Origin: Haliclona indistincta
Lineage: Eukaryota; Porifera; Demospongiae; Haplosclerida; Chalinidae
Reading direction: 5' to 3'
Assembly: GCA_964017065.1 (NCBI GenBank)
Contig: OZ024787.1
Coordinates: 126,501-190,500 of the forward strand
Length of the DNA stretch: 64,000 nucleotides
Positions 12,501 to 32,900 of this stretch are shown here, piece by piece. Made by a program: the position numbers and the translations under genes. The number at the start of each line of letters is the position of its first letter. The stretch's first letter is position 1. A model generated the notes under the pieces. The model searched no databases and was not told where the DNA came from. It was given only the letters and a program-made list of their open reading frames with translations.

Positions 12501-15500
12501 GGACTGTATTGCTAACCTAGTGTGATCAGGGACTGTATTGCTAACCTAGTATGATCAGGGACTGTATTGCTAACCTAGTATGATCAGGGACTGTATTGCT
12601 AACCTAGTATGATCAGGGACTGTATTGCTAACCTAGTATGATCAGGGACTGTATTGCTAACCTAGTATGATCAGGGACTGTATTGCTAACCTAGTATGAT
12701 CAGGGACTGTATTGCTAACCTAGTATGATCAGGGACTGTATTGCTAACCTAGTATGATCAGGGACTGTATTGCTAACCTAGTATGATCAGGGACTGTATT
12801 GCTAACCTAGTATGATCAGGGACTGTATTGCTAACCTAGTATGATCAGTGACTGTATTGCTAACCTAGTATGATCAGGGACTGTATTGCTAACCTAGTAT
12901 GATCAGACTGTATTGCTAACCTAGTATGATCAGGGACTGTATTACTAACCTAGTATGATCAGGGACTGTATTGCTAACCTAGTATGATCAGGGACTGTAT
13001 TGCTAACCTAGTATGATCAGGGACTGTATTGCTAACCTAGTGTGATCAGGGACTGTATTACTAACCTAGTATGATCAGGGACTGTATTGCTGACCTAGTA
13101 TGATCAGGGACTGTATTGCTAACCTAGTATGATCAGGGACTGTATTGCTAACCTAGTATGATCAGGGACTGTATTACTAACCTAGTATGATCAGGGACTG
13201 TATTGCTAACCTAGTATGATCAGGGACTGTATTGCTAACCTAGTGTGATCAGGGACTGTATTGCTAACCTAGTATGATCAGGGACTGTATTGCTAACCTA
13301 GTATGATCAGGGACTGTATTGCTAACCTAGTATGATCAGGGACTGTATTGCTAACCTAGTATGATCAGGGACTGTATTGCTAACCTAGTATGATCAGGGA
13401 CTGTATTACTAACCTAGTATGATCAGGGACTGTATTGCTAACCTAGTATGATCAGGGACTGTATTGCTAACCTAGTATGATCAGGGACTGTATTACTAAC
13501 CTAGTATGATCAGGGACTGTATTGCTAACCTAGTATGATCAGGGACTGTATTACTAACCTAGTATGATCAGGGACTGTATTACTAACCTAGTATGATCAG
13601 GGACTGTATTGCTAACCTAGTATGATCAGGGACTGTATTGCTAACCTAGTATGATCAGGGACTGTATTACTAACCTAGTATGATCAGGGACTGTATTGCT
13701 AACCTAGTATGATCAGGGACTGTATTGCTAACCTAGTATGATCAGGGACTGTATTGCTAACCTAGTATGATCAGGGACTGTATTACTAACCTAGTATGAT
13801 CAGGGACTGTATTGCTAACCTAGTATGATCAGGGACTGTATTGCTAACCTAGTATGATCAGGGACTGTATTGCTAACCTAGTATGATCAGGGACTGTATT
13901 GCTAACCTAGTGTGATCAGGGACTGTATTGCTAACCTAGTATGATCAGGGACTGTATTGCTAACCTAGTGTGATCAGGGACTGTATTGCTAACCTAGTAT
14001 GATCAGGGACTGTATTGCTAACCTAGTATGATCAGGGACTGTATTGCTAACCTAGTATGATCAGGGACTGTATTGCTAACCTAGTATGATCAGGGACTGT
14101 ATTGCTAACCTAGTATGATCAGGGACTGACCTAGTATGATCAGACTGTATTGCTAACCTAGTATGATCAGGGACTGTATTGCTAACCTAGTATGATCAGG
14201 GACTGACCTAGTATGATCAGACTGTATTGCTAACCTAGTATGATCAGTGACTGCTAACCTAGTATATGACACACAGACAGCGTGATCCAGGTTGGCTGTG
14301 ACGAAGCTGAGGAACTTGTTAGTGAATATGGAGCTGCCATCAGCAATCCCGAACAACGAGTGATCAGTGAGGACAGTCTTGAGTCCCATCATCCCAGCGT
14401 AGAGTATGCCCTCCATACACAATGTGCTCAATGACTAGAGATATACAACAGCTAATGCACCACCCACTACTCCACCCACTGCTCTCACTCACCCACTGCT
14501 CTCACCAACTCATTGCTCCACCCACTGCTCAGTCTCACCCACTACTCCACCCACTGCTCTCACTCACCCACTGCTCTCACCCACCCACTACTCCACCCAC
14601 TGCTCAGTCTCACCCCGTGTCCATGTACGATGGTGACTTGTTCTCTTATAAAGATATCTCTGAGCAATGGTAGTGTTGGAAACAATAGCGGGAATGTGGC
14701 TTCACGATATACAGTGAGGATTGGTAGATAATATACCTAGCACAGGTGAAGGAGTGAGGTAGTATCATGGGCCAGCAGACGTTCCGGGGTGGGAGAACGT
14801 CTGATCACTAACGCCAGGCTTTTGTGGCGCAATGGAATGTAATCATTATCAAACGACAAATCACGCTTTGAAATCACGTGCTTAGTAGACATCACCAGCA
14901 AGCCTATAGCTTGTAACTAGGCTTTCTAGCATGTACAGACTCTTCCTCGACCAATACCAACCTGGATGGCAATGTTAACGATGTTCATAAAATTTAATGC
15001 TGGACCTGTCATGAGGCAACAACAGCTGCTGGCATTAGCTGGCAAGACCTTCCACAACAAATTAGCCGGTTTTGCCAGATAACAAGCTCTGTCAGCAGCA
15101 TCATGCGCAATCGCACCCTGTGTAGTCACGTGGAAATCCATGCAATTGATTGCTTATGCAGATACGTCGGAATTTTGACGTCACTCACAAAAAACTGGCA
15201 CTAGTGACCAGACGTTCCCACCCTGGCCCGCTAGGAGCGAGTATGGTACCTTGAGATAGCTTGACAGATAGCGGATATTCTTACGATCACCATATGAGTG
15301 GGTCACAATAACCACCTAACACAGCATGTGGATCATCATCATCATCATCATCATCATGGTGATGGATACCTTGTGTCCCTGTTCTATGAGATGCTGTGAT
15401 AACTGGTACATGTGGTTCTCCAGTCCTCCCATATTAGGATAGAAGAAGTCTGATAACATACTAGAGCGGAGTACATGAGTACAGCACTATACACACACCA

Positions 15501-15536
15501 ATACTATACAGCAGCTTACCATATACAGTGCCTCAT
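6548..15536 (-). CDS. PIGA: PIG-A, catalytic subunit of GPI-GlcNAc transferase
   Basis: Transfers GlcNAc to phosphatidylinositol, the first step of GPI-anchor synthesis at the ER. About ten exons are readable: [18 protein letters not shown] (15536 and ~15450), [16 protein letters not shown] (~15280), [14 protein letters not shown] and [18 protein letters not shown] (~14.7 kb), [20 protein letters not shown] (~14.35 kb), [20 protein letters not shown] (8716 downward), [18 protein letters not shown] (~7.73 kb), [17 protein letters not shown] (~7.4 kb), [20 protein letters not shown] (~7.25 kb; contains the GT-B nucleotide-sugar E-A-F-C motif), [15 protein letters not shown] (~7.1 kb), the [13 protein letters not shown] exon (~6.95 kb), and a C-terminal membrane segment ([20 protein letters not shown]). 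An in-frame stop upstream fixes the start at 15536, leaving almost no leader before the first fold element. One intron (8717-14262) is 5.5 kb, nearly all a 29-bp array. Confidence 0.97.
7437..7655. repeat. 17-bp minisatellite filling a PIGA intron
   Basis: Alternating variants CACCATCACTATTAT and CACAATCACTACTAT, 17-bp period, about 13 copies. The flanking PIGA exons ([10 protein letters not shown] and HENVDFLIG) lie directly at each end, so the array is practically the whole intron. Confidence 0.9.
7848..8392. mobile_element. Non-autonomous inverted-repeat element (MITE-like) in a PIGA intron
   Basis: The left end reads GTCGGTCACACTACGATA and the right end, reverse-complemented, CTCGGTCACACTATGATA. 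The GGTCACAC core recurs at sub-terminal positions near 8320 and 8336 on the minus strand. Length is about 545 bp. There is no coding capacity and no clear target-site duplication, so the exact ends are uncertain. Confidence 0.6.
8448..8592. repeat. 31-bp minisatellite beside a PIGA donor site
   Basis: Four to five copies of a 31-bp unit (CTGCATGCCCTCGATATGCC then ATCTGTACTAG, with small variants), starting about 10-20 bp inside the intron after the exon that ends RSPGR. Confidence 0.85.
8760..8838. repeat. Short inverted repeat (hairpin) element in a PIGA intron
   Basis: The arms TGCACTAATATGTTCAGTCT and its near-complement (AGACTGAACACATTAGTGCA) flank about 30 bp containing GAATAAAGACAACA. 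A related stretch, GAATAAAGACAACAGTGACT followed by a CATGAA and CTCTACACT block, occurs in a chimaerin intron at about 17632-17682. Confidence 0.65.
8868..14262. repeat. Giant 29-bp minisatellite (about 185 copies) occupying a PIGA intron
   Basis: The unit is CTAGTATGATCAGGGACTGT followed by ATTGCTAAC, 29 bp, with few variants: GCTAAC/ACTAAC, TATGATC/TGTGATC, rare GCTGACC, and units shortened to CAGACTG. It starts at the donor of the exon ending VCVSYT: the donor ACTAG/GTTAGC is the same sequence as the repeat's CTAG-GTTAGC junction on the gene strand. It ends about 150 bp before the acceptor of the SKENTVLR exon. The shortened CAGACTG variant recurs near 11520, 11808 and 12096, a 288-bp spacing equal to nine 29-bp units plus one 27-bp unit. 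Confidence 0.97.
14453..14615. repeat. Degenerate CCCACTGCTC repeat in a PIGA intron
   Basis: Irregular copies of ACTCCACCCACTGCTC fill most of the short intron between the exons encoding REQVTIVHG and SLSTLCMEG. Confidence 0.75.
14785..15218. mobile_element. DNA-transposon-derived inverted-repeat element in a PIGA intron
   Basis: The ends form inverted repeats of about 45 bp: GGGGTGGGAGAACGTCTGAT on the left against CAGGGTGGGAACGTCTGGTC for the reverse complement of the right, each followed by CACTA and a CCAG/TTTTGTG block. Just outside the left end, CAGACGTTC is an extra inverted copy of the TIR core and makes a local hairpin. No transposase is seen; a 71-codon internal ORF has no recognisable similarity. 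Insertion boundaries and any TSD are unclear. Confidence 0.6.
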
Positions 15537-15712
15537 TGCTGCACGCTGCTTGCTGATATCTGTTTACGCCCGTACACTTACTACAAGTTCCGTGCATCTT
15601 CGTATACTGAGTCAACAGACGCGTGTATGAATACTGGAGATTGTAATCAGCAGGACAGTCCCCTCAGTCCAGCCACGGCATTGCAATTACTGTCCCACGT
15701 CTCGAGCGAGTT
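15537..15712. promoter_or_regulatory. Bidirectional promoter region between PIGA and chimaerin
   Basis: The PIGA ATG (15536, minus) and the chimaerin ATG (15713, plus) are 176 bp apart and divergent, so both promoters and 5' UTRs must sit here. The segment contains a CACGTCTCGAGCG CpG-bearing stretch. No TATA box is apparent. Confidence 0.55.
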
Positions 15713-24641
<8,929 letters not shown>

Positions 24642-25201
24642 CCCCTTCCTCCCTCCTCTCACAATCTAGAATGACAACAACTGTATTATAAGAATATTTC
24701 TCACCTAATTATGATGCCATGACTTTCCTACAGGGCCAGAGTGCTGCTAGTATGGGTACAAGGCCAGAGTGCTGCTAGTATGGGTACAGGACCAGAGTGC
24801 TGCTGGTATGGGTACAGGACCAGAGTGCTGCCAGTATGGGTACAGGACCAGCTATGAAACACTATGTTGAATAGCCTCTAGCTGGTGTAGGTTTGTGTTG
24901 CAAATTAAGAGGATCGATCAGTCAGTCATGCAGCATGGAGTGTGGTGGGCAGCATGGAGTGTGGCGGGCAGCATGGAGTGTGGCGGGCAGCATGGAGTGT
25001 GGCGGGCAGCATGGAGTGTGGCGGGCAGCATGGAGTGTGGCGGGCAGCATGGAGTGTGGTGGGCAGCATGGAGTGTGGTGGGCAGCATGGAGTGTGGCGG
25101 GCAGCATGGAGGGGCAGCATGGAGTGTGGCGGGCATGCAGTCTACATTGTAATCGAGCCAAAATTTTTGCTCATTATACTCACAAACAAAAATAAAACAT
25201 G
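24642..25201. other. Intergenic DNA between the convergent chimaerin and GNPTAB genes, mostly tandem repeats
   Basis: Two arrays lie here: about 24733-24852, a 28-bp unit with CCAGAGTGCTGCTAGTATGG, and 24938-25134, a 19-bp unit GCATGGAGTGTGGCGGGCA, about 10 copies. A plus-strand AATAAA at about 25190 could end chimaerin transcripts but is 550 bp from its stop. Open frames over the 19-bp array are repeat artefacts. Confidence 0.8.
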
Positions 25202-25633
25202 CTATACAGGTTGCGTTCTAAGCCGGTCACCACGGATACAGGACCACGCCCACCTAGAGAACCTTCTCTTAGCCTGCACCAACTAAACACACATGATGAG
25301 GTGGAGCTAGCAATGGGACATACCTTGCCATAGAACAATGAGAAGACACAGACCAGCAGCAGCACCGCACACACCATGTGCAGCCAGAACTGGACCTTGT
25401 TCTTGTCCTCTATCCTATAGTGAGGGATAGCTAGCTAGCTAGCTAGGTGGATTTGGCTGCTAACCATTGCTCGAGATCACTGGTATAGAGGAACCTGTTC
25501 CGGTAGTTAGGAGACAGTTCAAACTGAGAGGGCAGTGGGAAGAGAGACTCATAGAAATCGAGCAACAGCATTCGAGCCTAGAGAGAGAGAGGGAGGGAGG
25601 GAGGAGGGAGGGAAGGTGAGGGAGAGAAAGAGA

Positions 25634-25679
<46 letters not shown>

Positions 25680-26625
25680 AAGGAAAGGTGGATACCAGTA
25701 ACTATAGCTAGCTCACAAACTGTGCCTCTTCTTTCGTATGATCCATATTATCATTCAAACATATGAACTTCCTACAGTAAGACATTCGGCATAAACATGT
25801 CTGAGCCGTTTTCTTGAGTTAATAAATTACCGTACCTTGTATGTCGGCGGACCCAGTCCAGCTGCTCTATAATCTATATCAAGTGTAGTTATAGTGTTAT
25901 CAAGTCAATGGCTGTACCTTGGAGCCATTTTCATTGAGCATCTTGAAGGCTACATCATCCTCACCCATCTCCTGGTACCTGATACCACACGAGGGAGGTG
26001 TGGTCAATATTGTCACGTGTTCAGACTTACTTGTACTTTGAGCGCTCACCAAACGAGATATTAATTTTATGAAGAAGAGCAGAACAATTGAGAAAGAACT
26101 GCTCAGTGACTAGCGGCTGAGAGAGAGGGAGTGGGAGAGAGGGTGGGTGGGTGAATTAGTGAGTGGGAGAGGGAGAGAGGGAGGGAGTGAGTGGGAGAGA
26201 GAGTTAGAGAGAGGGTGGGTGGGTGGATGATTGAGTGAGTGGGAGAGAGAGAGAGTTTTAGAGAGAGGGAGTCAGTCAATGTGTGAGTGAATGAGTGAAT
26301 GAGTGAATGAGTGAATGAGTGAGTGAGTGAGTGAGTGAGTGAGTGAGAGGGTGAGTGAGTTAGTGAGTGAGTGAGGTAGTGCCTCACCAGGTCAGGGTCA
26401 TAGTGCGTCTCATAGTCCATGGGGTCTACATGTGGTACTGGTCCAGTGTAGTTGGTTGAGCAGTTGTGTAGCATTTCTTCAAAGCGGTGTATATCACTCA
26501 GTGTGATTGGAACGTCTTCAACACGAGCTAACAGAGTACGTAACTCACGAACAGACAATATCCTGTGACAAAAGAAAATAATGTGTCCATTTCTGTTGTA
26601 TTAGTGAATTTAGTGTACACTGTCA

Positions 26626-26656
<31 letters not shown>

Positions 26657-26877
26657 CGTACCCGGTTTTATCAGTATCCAGTTCAGTGAATATGGCGCTA
26701 TAGTTAGCGATCAGTTTCTCACTCATCATAAAGTAAAAGTATGAGAATGCAAACTGCATATCGTCCGAGCTACGCAACTTATGAGATGATGTCATATCAA
26801 ACTCACTAGGATACCTAGACGACACCATCATGAAGAGAGAGGGAGAGACAGAGTGTGTGTGAAAGAGAGAGGAGGGA

Positions 26878-26927
<50 letters not shown>

Positions 26928-29900
26928 GAGAAGGAGGGAGAGACACCATCATGAAGAGAGAGGGAGAGAGAGAGAGAGGGAGAGACACCATCGTGAAGAG
27001 AGAGGGAGAGACAGAGTGTGTGTGAGAGGGTGTGAGAGAGAGAGAGATCATACCGTTGCTGCAGTTGTTCCATGATATTCTTATTGATCATATGTGGTAT
27101 GTGTGCTGGCACTTTACGTGGCTTGTGTCCATATTGTTTGTTGAATAGCTTGTTGACGTGACGCAGTGAGTCACCAAATGTGTCCATCAGGTGCCGACGA
27201 TGAAGGGGTGTGGTCAAGTAGGGGTTGGTTCTCATGTCAGGGAACACTCTCAACCTCTCCCAGGGCAGGAGGCGTGGTGACTCAACCTGCTGCCCCACCC
27301 ACTCATCCTGCAGATAAGAACAGTTGATATCATGCACTTCATTCTTTCAGAAACTGGTGAAGAGATTTTTAACATTAAACAACGACATTAATCAACATTG
27401 TGAACATTGTGCTATGAATTTGTTGTCCTAAAACGCTGGTTCAAAAAGCTTTACATTAACAGTGGTAACTCACTGATGGTACCATCATCAGCTTCCTCCT
27501 AGTCCCAGGTGGTCCATGATCAGTAGCTGTCTCCACAAGATGCTTATATGGGTCTAGTATCATTGCTTGTTGCTTGAGGTACCCTCTAGCTGTCAGCACA
27601 CCATCATTCAGATCCTTCCTCAGCTGGTGTAGCTGCTGAGCTACTGGACCAGGGAGCATGGTGAGGTTAGTGAGGGTGTAGTTGGGATAGAGTGTGGGTG
27701 GGAGAGTGGGATTAGTGAGGGAGGGGCTAGAGAATAAATGTTGAATTGCATTAAGCATGAACTAGCTTAGAGATTGTGAAGTTGCACTCACCGTTCAGTG
27801 AGCCACCGTTCTATAGCATAGTCAGAATCCTGTATCTTGATAGCTACCTCCTTTAAAAACTATAAAAAAGGTGAGGAAGAGATAAGGAGACAAAGAGGAG
27901 ATGATGTGACCTTACCTTACTAGAGTCCGTGTTATTGTGGGCGGGGAAGCTCCACCCATGAGCTCGCTGGGTGTGTAGCGTGGTGTTGATGGTAGTAGTG
28001 TCTGCTATTACAGTGAAGTTGACCTACAACATGAGATGGCACACACATAACCACATAGCTACTGGAGCCCAGGCTAGTAGCTCACAGCTACCAGCAACTA
28101 CTGGAGCCAGGCTAGGAGCTCACAGCTACCAGCAACTACTGGAGCCCAGGCTAGGAGCTCACAGCTACCAGCAACTACTGGAGCCAGGCTAGGAGCTCAC
28201 AGCTACCAGCAACTACTGGAGCCAGGCTAGGAGCTCACAGCTACCAGCAACTACTGGAGCCCAGGCTAGGAGCTCACAGCTACCAGCAACTACTGGAGCC
28301 CAGGCTAGGAGCTCACAGCTACCAGCAACTACTGGAGCCAGGCTAGGAGCTCACAGCTACCAGCAACTACTGGAGCCAGGCTAGGAGCTCACAGCTACCA
28401 GCAACTACTGGAGCCCAGGCTCACAGCTACCAGCAACTACTGGAGCCAGGCTAGGAGCTCACAGCTACCAGCAACTACTGGAGCCAGGCTAGGAGCTCAC
28501 AGCTACCAGCAACTACTGGAGCCCAGGCTAGGAGCTCACAGCTACCAGCAACTACTGGAGCCAGGCTAGGAGCTCACAGCTACCAGCAACTACTGGAGCC
28601 AGGCTAGGAGCTCACAGCTACCAGCAACTACTGGAGCCAGGCTAGGAGCTCACAGCTACCAGCAACTACTGGAGCCAGGCTAGGAGCTCACAGCTACCAG
28701 CAACTACTGGAGCCAGGCTAGTAGCTCACAGCTACCAGCAACTACTGGAGCCAGGCTAGGAGCTCACAGCTACCAGCAACTACTGGAGCCAGGCTAGGAG
28801 CTCACAGCTACCAGCAACTACTGGAGCCAGGCTAGGAGCTCACAGCTACCAGCAACTACTGGAGCCCAGGCTCACAGCTACCAGCAACTACTGGAGCCAG
28901 GCTAGGAGCTCACAGGAGTACTGACTGTGCCTCCCACTGCAGGTGTGGGCAGTCCCTCTAGTGGTCAGTGAGACACGCCCCTCTCATTAACGTACACTGA
29001 TTACTGATTGGTTAGTAGCTTTCCCGGTGATGGTGAAGTGTGAGGATGAGCGTGTGATGTTAGGGAAGAATGTGAGGCTGAGGGTGCTGTACTTGACGGC
29101 AAATACAGCTGATCTGATGATGGGAGAGGATGAGTAGGTGGAGCTAGTTATACTGCCATTAAGGAACAACTGAGATAGGTTGAAATACATCGCACTGGTT
29201 TCTAGTGATGGAGAGAGTAGCATATTACATGATGGGGAGAGCTATTGCTGTAGACCCCTATGGCTAGGTATAGACACAACTATACACAGACAATAATAGG
29301 CTATAGCTTGTGGCATAGTATACAAACCTATTGACATAGTATACTAACCTATTGACATAGTATACAAACCTATTGATATAGTATACAAACCTATTGATAT
29401 AGTATACAAACCTATTGACATAGTATACAAACCTATTGACATAGTATACAAACCTATTGACATAGTATACTAACCTATTGATATAGTATACAAACCTATT
29501 GACATAGTATACTAACCTATTGATATAGTATACAAACCTATTGACATAGTATACTAACCTATTGATATAGTATACAAACCTATTGACATAGTATACAAAC
29601 CTATTGACATAGTATACTAACCTATTGATATAGTATACTAACCTATTGACATAGTATACTAACCTATTGATATAGTATACTAACCTATTGATATAGTATA
29701 CAAACCTATTGACATAGTATACAAACCTATTGACATAGTATACTAACCTATTGATATAGTATACTAACCTATTGATATAGTATACTAACCAATTGACATA
29801 GTATACTAACCTATTGATATAGTATACTAACCTATTGATATAGTATACTAACCTATTGATATAGTATACTAACCTAGTGCAGTAGTATACTAACCTAGTG

Positions 29901-32900
29901 CAGTAGTATACTAACCTAGTGGTATAATGAAGGTGTGGTTATGATAGTTATTGTTATTGATGTCAGTATGATAGATGGTTATCATTCCATTGGTCCCACA
30001 GTCACCAGCATCATAGCCACACTGAGGCACGCGGCACGAGCTATCACAGTATCTATCACCGAGCCATGACGTCAGACAGCCACCATTGCAATAAGTGGAG
30101 GCGTGGTGTGATGATCGCCATGGAGATGACCAGCTGTGCCCGTAACCATGGAGAGGGCCTGGTTTTGTTCTATTGGCACAGTCCCCTCCGTCCCAATCAC
30201 AACTAGACGTGTTACATGCTGTGTCACAATACTTGTCACCGATCCAGTTAGGAGGGCACCCCTCAGCACAGTTAGGGACCGACCAGGACAGATACACCTG
30301 CATGGATTAGAGAGAGAGAGATGATAGATATGAGACCATACCAGTATGAGTTGAGTGTGTGCATAATTATAGGTTGGTGGAGTCAGAGGCATACTGTCAT
30401 TTGTGTGTGTACGCAATGTTAATCTCAGCAGCCAAGCACCTTCGTGGATCTACTGCATGCATACGTGCTGCCTAATGCATCTGGTGATTGTTTGTTATCA
30501 TACATGCTACTCTATCGAGGCATCTACACCTTTGGAGTTGTACACATAATATCATAATAATATCATTGATAGATAAACCAAACTATAGTTGCCGAGCGTA
30601 GCGCGAGGCATGTAATCGCGGAGTACTGTGTCGAAATTGTATGTTTGTATATATGTATGTATATATGTCATAATGCTGATGTCATCCCTTTGATGTGGTA
30701 GGTTCTATATACTGGATATAGACCTCTCTTAGAGGTTTATATAATTTGATATATACCTCCCATGATTAATAATAATAAATCGTTGAAATTCAAGATATGC
30801 AATAATCTCAAAATGACACAAAAGACGAGAGAGTTAAGAGCTAAAATCAAACTACATGCATCCACTTTCTGAAAGTTATTATGCTTCATTAAGCTAGTAG
30901 GATCATTTTCTTTGCCATTAGTTTCAGAAATTTCTTCACTTTTGGGTTCTCCATAGTCTTCGCAATAATTGGTTGCCTTTCACTTAGAACACCTGCTGTC
31001 TTGTGTTCAACAGATTCTGTGCTTGAAGCAGTTGTCGACAAGGTATCAGAAAGTGCCTGCTTCTGAGCTAGAAGTGCGCTCATAGTGCCTGCTTCTGAGC
31101 CAAATAGGTGCGCTCATACGATCTAACGCCTGATGAACTCAAGTGTCCACTGCGTTCCACTTTCAAACCTTGGCTTTTTTGAAACCGCACTCTTCTAACG
31201 CTTCTATCTCCTTCTTTCTTTTAGATACTGAAATACAAAGCCTCTTCTTCTTCGTAGGGGGCAATTGCTCTTCTTTCTCCATAGAAAAACGCAGATTGAA
31301 CAAGATTCGAGTAGCTACCAAGAACACCAACTTCACCAGCAATATCTGCATGCACACATGTGCTTTATCACGTGATAATCTACTGAGCATGTGCAGTAAA
31401 AATCAAAATGGCGGCAACGATGCGCATAAGGAATAACATCAGCAATTTGAAATATATCTCATATAGCATAGTAGTGCGGTATATATCCAGTATATGGAAC
31501 CCTTGGGTGTGTCCTCGGAGGTGATATAGCCCTCGGCTTCGCCTCGGGCTATATCACCTCCTCGGACACACCCTCGGGTTCCATATACTGGATATATACC
31601 TCACTACTATGTTATATAATACAATATATGTCACGCTTAGGAATGCAATCAGTCCATATGGCGAGGCCCATACTGTAGTATTGTATGCGAGGGCCGCAAT
31701 TGCAAGGCCCCGGGATTGCACGTTCTTTCATAACTACTCGACGTTCTTTCATAACTCGACTACAAAATGGACGATTCGCCTTCCATCTCGCCATGATCTC
31801 GCTTTCCATGCACCGCCCTCATCAGCGATACTGTGACTGATGCTGCAGCAAGAACCAGGGCTTTGGCGCGGGAGAGGAAGCGCAGACAGCGTGAACTTGA
31901 AGAGAGACACCACTGCTAAGCTTACTCGGTAAAAACATAATCCCGCGCTGTATTTACTCTCCATTTTATACAAATAATAGAGCAAACTGCAGACTTTCAC
32001 ACCTTCGAATTCGTGAAAGGGCTAACAAAAGACTGTCTACAGCTGCAGAAACTGAAGAACAGGTTATGATTCTTGATTCAATGCTATGATCTACAGAAAC
32101 TGAAGAACAGGTTATGATTCTTGATTCGATGCTAAGACATTTCATGCTTATGACTCCTCCTTTTTCCCGGACACTGTTAAACTATGGAACCTGCTGATCA
32201 TGAGATTGTCCCTGCAGCAGATTGTCTCCGCTTCATCCCTCTCTGTTTTCAAGAGAGATATTCGTGGCTATCGATCTAATTTAATCTAGTAACTTATGTT
32301 GTTTGTCTTTTCTTTTGGTTGGTACCATGCATTATTATTATTAATGAATTTTATTTCCGTGCGAGGCAAATACATGCTGTAAGTATACCTAGTACAGTAT
32401 GAGGACCATCACTACTACATGGGATGACCAAATATGGAGCTTATTAAAACATTAAACCAATAACACGAGAACACAATCCAGTCTCTGTTGTTAGTATGTG
32501 ACCACTCTAGAGCCGTCACTGATGTACAGTCGACCTGCCTGGTCAGATACGATGAACCAAGGCTGGTTGAAACTAGAGCCATCACTGTCACCGATATATC
32601 CAAGAAACCTTCCTTCACTAGTAAACATACTCACTGAATGGTTGATGGCATAGTCAGTCACATAAAGTATGTTATTACCATCGACACACAGACCAAATGG
32701 TTTTAATGGACCTTCTCCTTTTCCCTTAAAGTTAATAACGGCCAACAGCTTACCCTCGGGAGAGAACTTGTGCACTCTTCTGTTACCATAGTCAGCTATA
32801 TATACCATACCATCAGCATCGATAGCTATGCCACGTGGATTGTTAAACTCTCCAGGTTGAGCTCCTTTGCTACCAAAGCAGTGAGAGTAGGTGAGGTCAG

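Noticed and set aside
8868..14262. Possible CRISPR array
   Set aside because: Units are directly adjacent with no variable spacers, lie in an animal gene's intron, and no cas-like gene is present.
24893..25286. Several ORFs on both strands over a 19-bp repeat
   Set aside because: The GGAGTGTGG repeat has no stops in several frames; no start, splice or conservation evidence.
32415..32618. Minus-strand 67-codon ORF at the 3' end of the TRIM-NHL gene
   Set aside because: A shadow in another frame of the last NHL blade and 3' UTR.
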